Notes: generated by a model from the letters alone, not told the origin. A stretch of DNA of 64,000 nucleotides from Aporrectodea caliginosa (GCA_020284085.1 JACEVL010000099.1:1870229-1934228); one strand, 5' to 3'. Shown: positions 1-11,321, counted from the stretch's first letter. Program-made: numbers and translations.

Positions 1-260
1 TGCGCTCTGCTGATTGGCTAGATCTTTTTGTTCCTAGGACTAGGACTGCCTTGGCTCAATGCCGGGCATTTGCTGTGGTTGGTCCCTCTACTTGGAATAG
101 CCTTCCCCCCTCACTAAGGGCTGAACTAATGACTGGTTTTTCTTCTTTGGTCTCTCGTTCTTTAAAAACGTTTCTTTTCTCCCGGGTTTCGTGCAGCGAG
201 CGCCTTTGAATAGTTATTCTGAGAGAGGCGCTATATAAATCTTTAGATACGACATGATAC
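1..260 (+). mobile_element. 3' end of a CR1/L2-like LINE
   Basis: From about base 46 one frame reads the usual C-terminal end of a LINE reverse transcriptase (AFAVVGPSTWNSLPP), closing with a stop near 209. The non-coding end, GAGAGGCGCTATATAAAT, is a signature that recurs at many other LINE and SINE ends in this window (for example 5045, 36290, 44750). Only the last few hundred bases of the element are present, as expected for 5'-truncated LINE copies. Family assignment is by motif only. Confidence 0.75.
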
Positions 261-299
261 GATAAAATAATAAAAAAAAGAATATAGGAGAAGAGCAGA

Positions 300-440
300 C
301 TCTAAGCTAGCCTGAGAAACAGCTATTGGTATGAAGTGTTAGCGACCTCATTTTCTTAGTCTCGGCTTATGAGGGCGGTGGCCAGTCCTCTCCATCGTCC
401 TCTGTTCTTTCCATCGACACAGTATGGTGAGTCTACTTTA
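300..440. repeat. dispersed repeat, partial copy
   Basis: This stretch resembles 9860-9995 (shared blocks such as CTTAGTCTCGGCTTATGAGG versus CTTGGTCTCGGTATATGAAG, then CCTCTCCATCGTCCTCTG). The second copy continues into a tRNA-like SINE head, so this is probably a truncated SINE body. Confidence 0.5.
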
Positions 441-1659
441 TTATGGTTGAGTCAGTTATAGGGGGTAGGGGAGGGGGTGGAGGGCGGAGTTTGTCCGGAA
501 AGTTTCTTCTCGATTGACATTGCAGTAGGCTAACCACTTGCGCAAATGATTCACTCAAAAAACCACACATTGGCCGATGTCATGAAATGTGTAACGTTCT
601 TTTCAACTGTCAAGTTATGTCGGCTGCCCTTTGCACAGCGCTGTTCAGAAATCGACCCATTCCAATCGACGCATATAATTTATTATAACACGATATACAT
701 GTAGCCTAGCCTTTGTCGTACGTGCTTCTACCGCCTACGTTAGATTTGCTCGGTACGTCGCTCGCTAACTACTAAAGCTGATGCATGCATTTCGTATGCA
801 ACAGAGTTGAATATAGGCCTATGGCAATGCTACCTATGCGGGCTTAACCCCAATCAATCAGCGCCGAAGCGAGTCTGCCTGCTGCCTTCCTTCAGCAAAA
901 CTTATAATTCTGTTCTAAATACCGCGGCCTACCTAAGTTCGGGCATATAGCTTTATAGCCTACGTGAGGAACTGTTGCCTATGCAAAAACACGTAATTCT
1001 AATGCTTATGTGTAATAATTACCTACGCCCTAGGCCTCACCCCTTCGAACTTACAACAAAGAACAATAAGATCTTCGTTCCACGCATGCTTTTCAAAAAC
1101 GTCTATTAGAAGAAAAATTGCCACTCTCAATAACTCATGTATTCTGTTGCGTTCTGTCGACAGTTTTGTGTTAAATAAACGAATATGATGATGAATTATT
1201 GTCTTGCCGGCCGTGCCCCAGTCTATCTTCTTAGCGAGCTTTGTGTGCCGTGGTCTTCCACACCAGACCGTAGATTCTTTCGCTCTGCCACGCAAGGCGA
1301 CCTGGTTGTCCCTATTGCTCGAACTCTAAAGTGCTCCATAAAAGCTTCCAGCTCACTGGAATAGGTTGCCTAGGAACTTCCGCAATGGACTTCTTAGTAT
1401 CTCTTTGTTCCTTTTCCGGAATCGTTTAAAAACCGTTCTTTCAGATCGTGTTTTTGTGTTCAGAGGTCGACAGCGCTTCTGAGAAGTTTCTTTTTGAAAT
1501 AGGGCTGTAAATATTAACAGTTACAATTACGATGATCATAATACCAAATGAAGTCACGCGTAGACTATTTAACAGCATAAAGAGTGTGCGTATGGCTTAT
1601 ACTCTGTACAGAGGCACTGAGCAACTGGCTTTGTATCTTGTGACCTTGTTAAAAATAGA
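441..1659. other. no gene recognised
   Basis: The longest open frame is about 90 codons on the minus strand (1023-1295). It has no recognisable domain and no plausible splice partners. I see nothing else here that I can support. Confidence 0.5.
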
Positions 1660-1846
1660 CATGGCTGCAGAGCCGTTTTAAGAAGTTTGGGGGCCCTAGG
1701 CACAACCTCTAACCTTAAACGTAATCCGATTTCCGCCTCAATCTCTCAGTCTCAGATATATCGCATTAATATATGTGCATATGTGTCATTTTGTTAAGTT
1801 TATTGATATTATAGGTCTAGTACTAAACTGCTAACACAGCTAACAC

Positions 1847-2769
1847 CATAGGCATCCGCAGGAATGAATTTTTACGGAGAAAAATTTGTAAGGGGCAAAG
1901 TTTTGAATTGTTAGCACAGAGGACTAACAAAGTGCCGAAAGCAACCTATTACGTCACCCTCAGTGCTCCTCCCGCGATTAAGGGGCCGTCCATAAATGAC
2001 GTCACGCAATTTTGGCCGATTTTGAACCCCCCTCGCCCCTCGTCACACTTCGTCACAAAAAGTAACACCCCTTGAAAAAATGACGCCACAAAGCTCTGAC
2101 CCCCCCCACCCCTAAAACCAAATTTCCATGGCGAAGCAAAATGCTCCTTCATAGAACAAATATGGAGAGCATGCATATTTTAAAATCTAACGGTGACCAA
2201 ATATTGAAATAATTAGAAAATTATTAATAATGGTGCCCGTATACATTAAAATAATAAAACAAATAATGAAAATTTAATACTCAAAATTAGTACTGTTATT
2301 ATTAAAATTATATTGCTGTTTTTTGTTAAATTTAATTACATAGACCTGATGTGACGTCACATTTCTCCAACCCCACCCCCATGTCACACACCGTCACAAA
2401 TTTCCGATCCCCCTGTTCCTAGGTGCGTGACGTCATTTATGGACGGCCCCTAAGGGTCTGGCGCGGATTCCAACAGCTGCCAGCACTTTTGGACGCATTT
2501 GACATGACATGGAACCTGTTTTTTAGCGTTCTTGGATCCGTTTTCAGCTACATGTATATATCTGAACGTTTATTTCAAACACAAAACTGTTGAAAGTTTC
2601 AATGTTTTTATAAATTTTAATTTTTTTCAGGTTTATCTTGACTAGTTTGGATAAAAAATAAAACTGTCGAAAAATCATAGCCATTCATTGTTAAAAACTA
2701 AAATCATATTTTTTTTAATATTTGCAAAATCCAGGGGCAAATGCCCCCTTGCCCCTTCGGACGCCCATG
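1847..2769. mobile_element. second hAT-like element nested in the outer one
   Basis: The left end is CATAGGCATCCGCAGG and the right end reverse-complemented is CATGGGCGTCCGAAGG. The 8-bp target duplication GCTAACAC is present at 1839-1846 and 2770-2777. No coding capacity is seen. It sits wholly inside the 1668-3121 element and therefore inserted later. Confidence 0.75.
1981..2451. mobile_element. MITE with long terminal inverted repeats, innermost of the nest
   Basis: The ends are near-perfect inverted repeats of about 27 bp beginning AGGGGCCGTCCATAAATG and containing the palindrome TGACGTCA. The interior is AT-rich and non-coding. The insertion lies inside the 1847-2769 element. Superfamily is not assignable: the flanks suggest a TTAA-like or TA target but are ambiguous. 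Confidence 0.8.
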
Positions 2770-3129
2770 GCTAACACAGCAATCTTTGTAGGCTACTACA
2801 CGTGTAAAATAGAGATTTAGTTTAACATACGTTGAAGTTCTTATTGTTAAAAATTGTAAATCGGTCAATCAGAAACTGCATAATAGAAAGGGTAGAAACT
2901 ATCAAAATAACTTAACGTTAATATATTGGATGTGGAAATGAAGTGACAACAGCAGTTTTAGATTTTGAAGAATTGTTGGAACTTATAATATTGTTGAGTA
3001 ATATTATCGTATTGTTATTACATGGTCGCAATGATGTTTTGTTTTTGGGTCGCCGCGGGGCCCCCTGTTGCGCGGGGCCCTAGGCACGTGCCTCGCGTGC
3101 CTAGGCCTTAAAACGGCACTGCATGGCTG

Positions 3130-3684
3130 GCGTTCTTCACTACTAATCTATACCATGGCTAAATACACATTTAGATTCAAAGCTGTAACTTCGTATTACT
3201 CAGCGTCACGTGTAAGCTGTGACTCGCGACGCATGACTTCGTGAGCGCCGAAGCGAGTCTGCTGCCTGCCGCCTTCCTTCAACAGAACGCTATAATGGGG
3301 CCAGACGACCGTGACACAGGAGGTTCATCTTGCAACAAACCCAAACTGCGAGTAAGGCAAGGGTTTTAACTGAAGCGGTAGTCGAAACTAAAGACTGATT
3401 TAACACACTGCATCCGGGGAATGACCACCGAGCGATGACGTGTGTCTATGTGTCTATTTGCATCGTTTGATAGAAAGGTCGAATGCCTTCAACGGGGATT
3501 GGTCGATGCTATCAAAAGCCTGCAATGAATCGATGAACAGCTCGAATCGGTTTCTATACATGTAGTTAGGACGTGGTTTCAACAAAACGCCGTCTCTTAA
3601 CACTTCCTACTTCACTGTGTAGACTTCAGCTGGCAAACAATCTTTAAGTATGGTTTTAAAAGAGACTTAAGTGCGTTCGTTAAC
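3130..3684. other. upstream region of CTLR-1
   Basis: No gene is seen. A weak TATA-like element (GCTATAATGG) lies near 3290, too far upstream to be assigned with confidence. The start codon of CTLR-1 follows at 3685. Confidence 0.3.
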
Positions 3685-6600
3685 ATGAATACTGAACGAA
3701 TTGAATATCGAACTCTTTTAACAGGTGAGTCTCCTTCTAAAATTCGTCTTTTCCATTTTCATTGTATTCATCGTATTAAATATCCACTAATTATTCAATT
3801 TAATCTAACGACTTCTAAAGCGCCTTTACCATAGAACGCGAGGCATCTATCGATGGTCGTGATGTGTGTATGCATGTATCGAGGCAACTGATATACCGCA
3901 TATTTTGTACCTCACAAACGCGCTGAACACATCAGGGTCATCCAACTGATCTAAGCCAATGCGTTTTACAACAGTTTGAAACTGTTTGCCAGAGGAAAAC
4001 TTTCGATGTGTTCGAGTTGCAGAGCGGACGCAGCACCCACACATCCTCACTGGCAGCAAAACGCAGCGATCCCGAGTATTTCATTTCGAAGTAACCATAA
4101 ATATACATATTTATAATTGGTCATTGATGTTACACTGTATTTGTTGTTTAATCTATACCACGATGCAAACAATCCACCTGTCATAAGACAATGTGTTAAT
4201 GAAATTGAAGGGTTGTTGTTGGTGGTCATGAGCGGAGCAGTTGTCCAGAGTGAAACGGTCAGCAAGTGTTACAATGACACCAACGCTGGTTCCGTTTGTT
4301 TCATCGCTGAATCGAATCGTGATAGTCGTCTCCGGAATTGGACGGCAGCGAGGGACTATTGTCAGAGGCTGAACGGTACTCTTCCGATTGTCAAGTCTCC
4401 ACGTACACAGTTCCACTTGACTGAATTTCTGGTGGAGAATGATTTCACGCTCGATTCGGTCTGGCTGGGAGGTCGCGGATTCTCCAGCGGATGGACATGG
4501 GTGGATGGGAATGCATTCACAGGTAAGACAATCAGTCTATTATCATAGAGTCAGTCAACCGAGGAAGACCTACGGTAAATAGCGAACAGATACTTTTGAC
4601 GAAACAGTTGAAATCAGTTAAATGAATTTTAGTCAAGAAAAGTCTGAGACAGTTGAATTACAATAGCGCACATTCTTTCATTTAATTAATTAATTAAGTT
4701 AATTAATACTCTAACTTTTATAGCGCCACTTCACGTATCGGTGTGTGACTATTTGTGTTGTTAGACACATAATTATTATTGAACTGAATGAATGGCCAGA
4801 GTGATCGCGCAGAATAAGAAGTAGCCAACATTGGACCACTTCACTTCAGACTATATCAGCCCCGATACATATATTTTGATACTGCTCCAACGCCGCTGTC
4901 AGCCTAATCCTCATTCTGTACCAAACTTCTATGCTATTTTCAGCCTGTGCTTCCTCTACTTTCTATGCATCTTCTCGGCAATAGGCTGAGGACCATCTCT
5001 AGTCAATCGAGATCTCGTATAGGAACTCTGATAAGTTTTCCTGATGAGGCGCTATATAAAACGAGCACTTACAATTAAAATTACAATTTATATGGCGCCT
5101 TTAAGAGTCTTGGTTTACATTTACAGATTTCGCTTGTAGGATTTTTTTCCTGACATATATTATAATCTTTCCTTTCTTGTTTCATTAGGTTGGCCATCAG
5201 TTCCATCTCCGCCGCTCTTAAAAACTGTTGCAGCCATAACAGAACGTACGGATGAAAATGGAACACATGGTGCTCTGTTGGAAGACAGCCTGAATACAGA
5301 CAGCGACGGTTACATCTGCCAATACAAAGGTAGTACATCCGCTCAATGAACGGAAAAATCTATTCAATATTTTACCTAATTAAACTAATTAAGAATTCAG
5401 GCAGGCATATTCTTCACCAATTGGAACCACTTACAAATCCTTGAAATCCAATTCTCTTGCTGCATGTGTGTGTCTACATCCGAACACTGGTATAGACTTA
5501 GTGCCTTTATAAACCTCTCATAGTTGTTTCCTTGCTACTCTAGTTCACCCTATTATTCGAGTAATTCGAGTAGTAATAAAATTATAATTATTGAAGCAAA
5601 TGAGACTGGTTTAGAGTTTTATCTAACTTATACAATTCATTTAAAGAACAAGTTCTGTAGAGTGTCGTAGAGTTATAGCTCCTGGATTTTCTTATCAATG
5701 AATTGCAGCCAGGTCTCTCTCTCTCCAATGCATGATTATGGCTTTTGATTTTGCGTTTTCACTTGAACTGACAATCGATCGAGAACTTTGGCACGTCTCC
5801 TGCAGCTGTATTACGGCGCCACATAAATTGTCGTTGCTATTATGGCAATAATTGGTTCCGATACTCACTATAATTATAGCATAACATCGATGGATTTCCA
5901 ATGGTGTAACGACATCACTGCAGGCATTTGACATCGATATGAAGAAATTGTTTTCACTTCTGTTTTGATTGAAACAGCATGTATCTTATCTGGATAATAA
6001 TTTAGCGCCTCTGATAGTCTATGCTGCGAGAGGAGCTCTACAAATTTTTAAATACGAACGTTACGATATTAAGCGTCTTTTAAGGACCGTTTGCTTTAAG
6101 GTAACCAAGCCTCGTAGAAAATTTGCCTAATAAAAGCTGCGTTGTCAGCCTGAAAAGAATTGTTTATCTAATATCTGAGCGCAAGCGTTGCAAACAGTTA
6201 TGATCTGCGAAGAGTGCAATCCATGATAGTCGTTGATGTTTTTCGATGTAGGTAGAACGAATTGCGGTGGCAGCCAAAACAACTCTAGTTACACGGACGG
6301 TAATTCATGCTTTGCAAGTTTCGACGAATCGATCAGTTGGTTTCTGGCGAGAAACAAGTGTCTGATGCGCGGTGGAGACCTGGCCACACTAACCGACACG
6401 AGCGATGCTGCAATCAAAAGGATCCTGGATGGACTGAAAAAGGACGTATCCTCGAAACAATACTGGATCGGACTCAGAAAAATCTGGTGGAAATGGGCTT
6501 CAGGTCCTCCATTAACTAAATTAATTAATTAATTAATTTTTTCAAGGTAGAAATAATTTTCGGGGCCTAGTTATTTCGCTGCCTTATTGTCCCAAACACG

Positions 6601-9438
6601 GATAAGGAGGATGGCGACGCAAATTATCTTCGCTATGGCTATCACACAGCGTTCGGAAAAGAAACTCCTAATTGAGACAATGCTATCATCCAAAATATTT
6701 CAGAATTGAAAGTTCCTCCATTAAAGACTTCTGCCTTCTGACATCGGCCCAAACGTTAAAGCTAAATTAACATAGATGAATCACAAAATGACTTAGATTA
6801 AAACAGTCTTTCCTGACGAGCTGCGTTATTCAAACGGCGAGATGCAAGCATTCATTATTAGTCTTTCTTTGTTTCTTCTGCTTTCAGATAATAGCGAAAT
6901 AAAAACAGTTTACTTCAAAGACAGTCTATCGATTGAAAATCAAAACAACGCAGACCAGAATTGTCTGGTAGTCGACTACAAGCAGCAGTTCGCTTGGGGC
7001 ATTCGCGACTGCTCCGTTCAATTTCAAACCATCTGTCAAGGTCATTGTTAAGGTCATTTTCGAGTCTAAGACTGGTACTCTGGGCTTAGCTTTCTAGTGG
7101 CGCTTTAGAAGTCTGGAGTTTATGTTTACAATTGCGATTAAAAGTCAACATTGCCCATGTGGACAAAATGGCTAATGGTCTGAAATACATGTAGGCTATT
7201 GCGAGCTTATAATTAAATGTGGATAAATAGGTTCATGTGGATAAAATGTAAATGCGGATAAATAGGTACCTGTGAAGAAATGGGTTTATGTGATTAAACA
7301 GTTTATGTGGACAACTAATATAGTGTAGATAAATAACTTAAATGGATAAATTAATAAGCTAAAGTAGATTAATAAGTTGACGTGTTATTACAAATACAAT
7401 AATAGAGAATAATGGAGATCATGTTTCGGTTTTTGTGTATTTGTCTTCGTGCAGTCGGTGGATGGACAGAGTCTCCTTCTGCAACGACAGAAGCCACGAC
7501 GACATCGACCGTGTCACTGCCTGCCTGTAAGTAGAACCATTGATTATTATGACGACGAGGAGGAGGAAGAGGAAGAGGGAGGAGGAAGAGGAGGAGGAGG
7601 AGGGAGAGGAGGAGGAGAGAGAGGAGGAGGAAGAGGAGGAGGAGAAGGAGTAGTAGTAGTAGGAGAAGGAGTAGTAGTAGTAGGAGGAGGAGTAGGAAGA
7701 GGAGGAGAAGGAGGAGGACGAGGAGGAGGAGAAGGAGGCAGAGGAGAGGAGGAGGAGGAGAAAGGAGAAGGAGGAGCGGAGGGAGGACGACGAGAGAAAG
7801 ACGGAACGGGAAAGAGAAGGAGGAGGAAGAGGAGGAAGACAAGAAGAAGAGAAAGATAGAAAAAGATAGAGGTGTGGGAAGAGGGGAGAACAACGGACCG
7901 AAAGAGAAAGAGGAAGAAAGAGAAGAATGGAACGGGAAGAACAGAATAAGAAGGAGAAGAAGAAGGAAGACGAAGAAGGAGAAAGATGAGGAGGAGGCGG
8001 AGAAGAATAAAAAGCAAGAACAGAAAGAGAAGTTTAAATACAATAGATTGATCACTATTCAGAATAACATACGTGTTGATTGCTCTACATAATAAAATCC
8101 TAGAACTTCTATAGTGCCAGTATCATACCTGGGGCCTACATGATACTGCGCTATTATAAAGCAATGATAAACATAAAAATGCATGCTATAATAATCAGTA
8201 ATGTCGCTGTTGTTTTCGATGAGAATGATTTGGATGATGTGGATGATGGTAATTATGATGACGATGCTTATGGTAATGGTGATGATGATGATAATGGTGG
8301 TGGTGGTGGCGCTGTTGTTGTTGTTTTTGATGATGGTGATGATTATGATTATGATTTTGTTTTGTTTACGAGGGGCTGTTGGGTTGATCTGTGGTCTGGC
8401 TGGTCTCGTCTACATCGTTTCTCTTATCGTCGTTGGAATCATCTGCTGCAAATGTTGCGGGTAAGAAACTCAGATATTAAAACTTTCAATTCAAAACTCT
8501 AATAAGACATTCTTTTCTAGAAGCAGCGTTGAATATGCAACTGAATTAAGCACCATTCGGGGAACTCTTTAGTTAGAGCATTCACATCGATTAGAATTAT
8601 CATTAGATTTCAAACAAGCAAAAGTTCTTTATTCGCCACGAGATTCTGATCGTAATAAAAGCGAAGTTTGACTCAACTTAACCGAAACTTAATCTAAGAA
8701 GAGTCACTGAACTTGGAGTTACTTCTTGGAAGCCGTACGTTTACGACTGATAGAGAGGAGAAGAGTCAAAGGAATATGAAATACGACAATAGCCATCCTA
8801 TGCTGACGACCAAAGGAGGATTCTGTAGCAGTGGAAAGATACGATAGCCTACTGAAGACACAGCACAAAGAAAGGGAGATTCATATCAGATCCACTTATC
8901 AAGTGAACGTTGTTTTAATCAAAGATTTGTAGGGTAGCCGGAAACTGGGTCAAGCCACAGAGCTCTGTCGTGATTGGCTGGTGTCAGGTCATGCAAATCA
9001 CGCCCATTATAGTAGGAAAGGTCGAACACACCGTTGCTAAGGAACCACTCTGCATCGGGCTAACAATTGGTTGCTATGGTTTCCTGTTTACGCAGAGACT
9101 CGCGTAGGTACTAGAAACATTATGGACCAGCATGCAACGGGATATGCCATGACCCAGTTTCCTGCTTTCCGATTGAGTGACCTATTTACTCTTCCACCTA
9201 TAACCTTTGGTTGTAATCATGTAGGAAACGCGGCCAAGAAAACCATGGCAACAGAGGACCAGCTTCCAATCCTGGTTTCGATGCAAATACGGAGGAGGAG
9301 GACTTGGAATACGAAATTGTAGAAGATGGAATAGACTATCGGATGGAAAGGAGACGGAGAAGGAGGGAGAACGTCGATTCCGATGAATATGAGCTTCCAA
9401 GCGATCAAGGCTTTCAAAACGAGACCTACGCCAATTGA
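3685..9438 (+). CDS. CTLR-1: two-CTLD membrane receptor with ITIM-like tail (isoform a)
   Basis: Eight exons join in frame: 3685-3724, 4211-4522, 5189-5329, 6252-6503, 6888-7040, 7455-7526, 8373-8460, 9225-9438 (1272 nt, 423 aa). Exon 1 plus the start of exon 2 give a signal peptide (LLLVVMSGAVV core). Exons 2-3 are CTLD1 (NWTAARDYC, SVWLGG, WTWVDG, closing GYICQY). Exons 4-5 are CTLD2 (WFLARNKCL, GGDLATL, YWIGL, closing FQTICQG). Exon 6 is a short Thr-rich stem. Exon 7 is one membrane span ending in a Cys cluster (CCKCC). The 71-residue tail holds LEYEIV (9304-9321, fits the ITIM pattern [SIVL]xYxx[ILV]), a basic run, DEYELP and a terminal TYAN (pYxN, a Grb2-SH2 type). Neither CTLD shows EPN/QPD or WND, so canonical sugar binding is doubtful. 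The acceptor at 4210 has a poor pyrimidine tract. Predicted role: cell-surface recognition with inhibitory or adaptor signalling (inference). Confidence 0.8.
4900..5110 (+). mobile_element. LINE 3'-end fragment in CTLR-1 intron 2
   Basis: The GAGGCGCTATATAAAACG signature at 5045-5062 and preceding text match the decayed 3' ends of the CR1/L2-like LINEs in this window. A similar scrap lies at 6000-6060 (TTAGCGCCTCTGATAGTC). No coding frame survives. Confidence 0.5.
7550..8035 (+). repeat. polypurine tract (GGA/GAA-rich), about 480 bp
   Basis: The plus strand is almost entirely A and G, with only scattered pyrimidines, in CTLR-1 intron 6 between the stem and transmembrane exons. It creates long open frames on both strands (Glu/Gly/Arg runs one way, Leu/Ser/Pro the other) that are artefacts of composition. 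Long mirror-like polypurine tracts can form triplex (H-) DNA. Confidence 0.9.
8215..8360 (+). repeat. GAT/GGT trinucleotide-rich tract
   Basis: Degenerate GATGATG and GGTGGTG runs lie directly upstream of the CTLR-1 transmembrane exon (8373). The acceptor of that exon, TTTACGAG, lies at the edge of this tract. Confidence 0.8.
8521..8572 (+). CDS. CTLR-1 alternative terminal exon c (short tail)
   Basis: This exon sits 60 bases after the transmembrane exon, behind a strong acceptor (ATTCTTTTCTAG). Joined in phase 2 to 8460 it gives the short tail GSSVEYATELSTIRGTL and a TAG stop, for a 369-aa receptor with a single cytoplasmic tyrosine. AATAAA follows 82 bases after the stop. The intron of 60 nt would be short for this gene, so usage needs transcript proof. 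The alternative explanation is chance: a 17-codon frame with a good acceptor. Confidence 0.45.
8654..8659 (+). terminator. AATAAA for terminal exon c
   Basis: Canonical polyadenylation hexamer about 82 bases beyond the TAG that closes exon c. Confidence 0.4.
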
Positions 9439-9792
9439 AAACAACTCTGAAAAGAAATCCGAGATTAAACAAAATATGTAACATCTAGAAGAGAACTCTG
9501 AAAGACAATATTTAGAAGGAATATACAATAGACCTATCTGACCGTAGATACAATTTGACGCTTGAACTCTGAGGTCGAAATGAAACTATTCTTCATCGAA
9601 GCTAATCGTTTGCAATGGGCATGCCCGGGCAGTGACATCGCTTTCGGATTTTAACCGATTTTATCTGTGGGCATTTTTCTTCAGTGATAGCAAATGGTAG
9701 TTTTCTCATATAGAAATTTAATCTACGACAATGAATGTACACTTTGTACAGGAATTACTGTATAATTTCTTCTTTTGATAGTTGTTATACAA

Positions 9793-9798
9793 AATAAA
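9793..9798 (+). terminator. AATAAA for terminal exon a
   Basis: Canonical polyadenylation hexamer about 355 bases after the TGA at 9436-9438 and the first one after that stop. Confidence 0.6.
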
Positions 9799-9849
9799 AC
9801 ATGATTGATATGATGTCATTTTTTGGCAACATACGCATTCTTAGACACA

Positions 9850-10135
9850 GAGGAGAACAGTCCCTTAAGCTAACGACGACAGGTAGTCATTGGCATGAGC
9901 TGTCAGCAGGTTTCTTGGTCTCGGTATATGAAGTCCTCTCCCTCGTCCTCTGATCTTCCCACTGACGACAGTGTATACGGTCCATGTATTCATTTTACAG
10001 CAGAGTTCGCTAGGATGCGCAAGCAGGGCAGGGTAGCACTCTGAAACACACATCTGCCCTCTGCTGGGATTTGAACCTGTGATCCACCGATTTACAGTCC
10101 AGCACCCAGATCACTAGACCATCGCAAACTTTCAA
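9850..10135 (-). mobile_element. tRNA-derived SINE
   Basis: Read on the minus strand, 10130 to about 10060 is a tRNA-like head with box-A-like GGTCTAGTGATCTGG and box-B-like AGGTTCAAATCCC. The acceptor stem does not pair, so it is not a functional tRNA. The body resembles 300-440. Confidence 0.6.
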
Positions 10136-10647
10136 TGAGACACATTATAAGTTCTTTCAAATTGTTCGACTGAAAACTCCCACTTCTCAGCTCAGCTGAA
10201 CCGTTTTAGCAAAGATTCCGCTGCCTTTTAAAGCCAGAAGTAGAAAGATTAGTAATAAGAGGTAGATACACGATATAATTGTCGAAGAGCCATTGATCGG
10301 TGCTTTGCATGTTATGGTAATGGCGCTATAGAAGTCGTCATTCATTAGTGTAGATAAAAAAGTCGATTATCTCTGTAGGCCTATGCATGAAGACATTAAA
10401 TGTCTGTTAGATATAGTCATGGGTATAATTACGCTTTTATGAGTTACTGAAGAAGCGTCATCATAATTATTTAGAGAACTAGATCCAGCTGTATCATGTG
10501 TCCTCCTCACACGTGGCGCCACTCGAAAGCGATGAACAACTGATCAAAAGAAGGGAGTTATTTAACACAGATGCTTCTAGAGCAACGATGACATATTGTA
10601 GTCGGAGTTTAAATTTCAAAGGTTCAATGGATCTTATTTTGTTCCAG

Positions 10648-11092
10648 AAACCAGACGTCAAAGAAGAACGGAGACGAAGAAGGTGGTTACAGAGGACAAA
10701 ACAGCTACGTCCCGGAACCGAAAGGGGCAAAACACGCACCCCCTTCTGACCCACCGAAAGGGGCAAAACACGCACCCCCTTCTGACCCACAGAAAGGGGC
10801 AAAACACGCACCCCCTTCTGAACCGAAAGGGGCAAACCACGCACCCCCTTCTGAACTACTGAGAGTGGGAACACTCCTTCCTCCTCAGCCTCCAGCGGTG
10901 CCGAGGGCCACTGAGGTCAATGAGGTCAATGAGGTCAATGAGGGGGTCGACGATGATATCGACTACGATTATGATGCAGACGAATTCGACGACGATTTAT
11001 ACGAGATGCCCGAGGATACTAAACCGAGGGGAGTCTATGCCAACCACGTCCAGGTGGCAAATCCACCACATGGAAGAGGACGACCCAGATGA
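10648..11092 (+). CDS. CTLR-1 alternative terminal exon b (long repeat-bearing tail)
   Basis: The acceptor ATTTTGTTCCAG at 10636-10647 opens a 445-nt frame in phase 2, compatible with the transmembrane exon ending at 8460; with exons 1-7 it gives a 500-aa receptor. Tail order: Gly/Tyr-rich start (GGYRGQNSYVPEP), four repeats of PKGAKHAPPSDP (11-12 codons each, 10715-10852), a Pro-rich link, three NEV repeats, an acidic run (DDDIDYDYDADEFDDD), then DLYEMP and GVYANHV before a TGA. VYANH matches the pYxN rule for Grb2 SH2 binding, as does the TYAN end of tail a. No competing transmembrane exon lies between 9439 and 10647, so an alternative tail is more likely than a separate gene. Confidence 0.65.
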
Positions 11093-11315
11093 ACGAATGC
11101 GAAAGATCTTTCTCCACAGTAGACAACGACGAGTTGCTCGCTTCAATTCTATACAACTTTCGCAGCAATTATATACATGCATTTCCACACACTGACAGCT
11201 ATGCAATTATATATATCTCTGTTGACATTTGTGACCCTACGATACTTTCCCGTCAGAGGCCCGTCAGCGCTCGTGAATAAGCTGTTGCCCGGCGCTTAGC
11301 TTCATAGAAACTCTT

Positions 11316-11321
11316 AATAAA
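11316..11321 (+). terminator. AATAAA for terminal exon b
   Basis: Polyadenylation hexamer 224 bases after the TGA that closes exon b. Further AATAAA copies lie near 11640. Confidence 0.5.

Larger units (their letters stand above)
1668..3121. mobile_element. hAT-like non-autonomous DNA transposon (outer element)
   Basis: The terminal inverted repeats are CAGAGCCGTTTTAAG at the left and, reverse-complemented, CAGTGCCGTTTTAAG at the right. They are flanked by a perfect 8-bp target duplication, CATGGCTG, at 1660-1667 and 3122-3129. A CAG start with an 8-bp duplication is typical of the hAT superfamily. No transposase frame is visible. About two thirds of its length is made of two further elements nested inside it. 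Confidence 0.8.

Noticed and set aside
1023..1295. 90-codon minus-strand frame
   Set aside because: No domain, no splice sites, no conserved partner in the window.
7369..8055. Very long open frames (Leu/Ser-rich on minus, Glu/Gly/Arg-rich on plus)
   Set aside because: They come entirely from the polypurine tract, which has almost no stop codons in any frame; no start context, homology or splice signals.
10498..10749. Plus-strand frame before tail b
   Set aside because: Wrong frame relative to the tail-b exon and spans its acceptor; a shadow.
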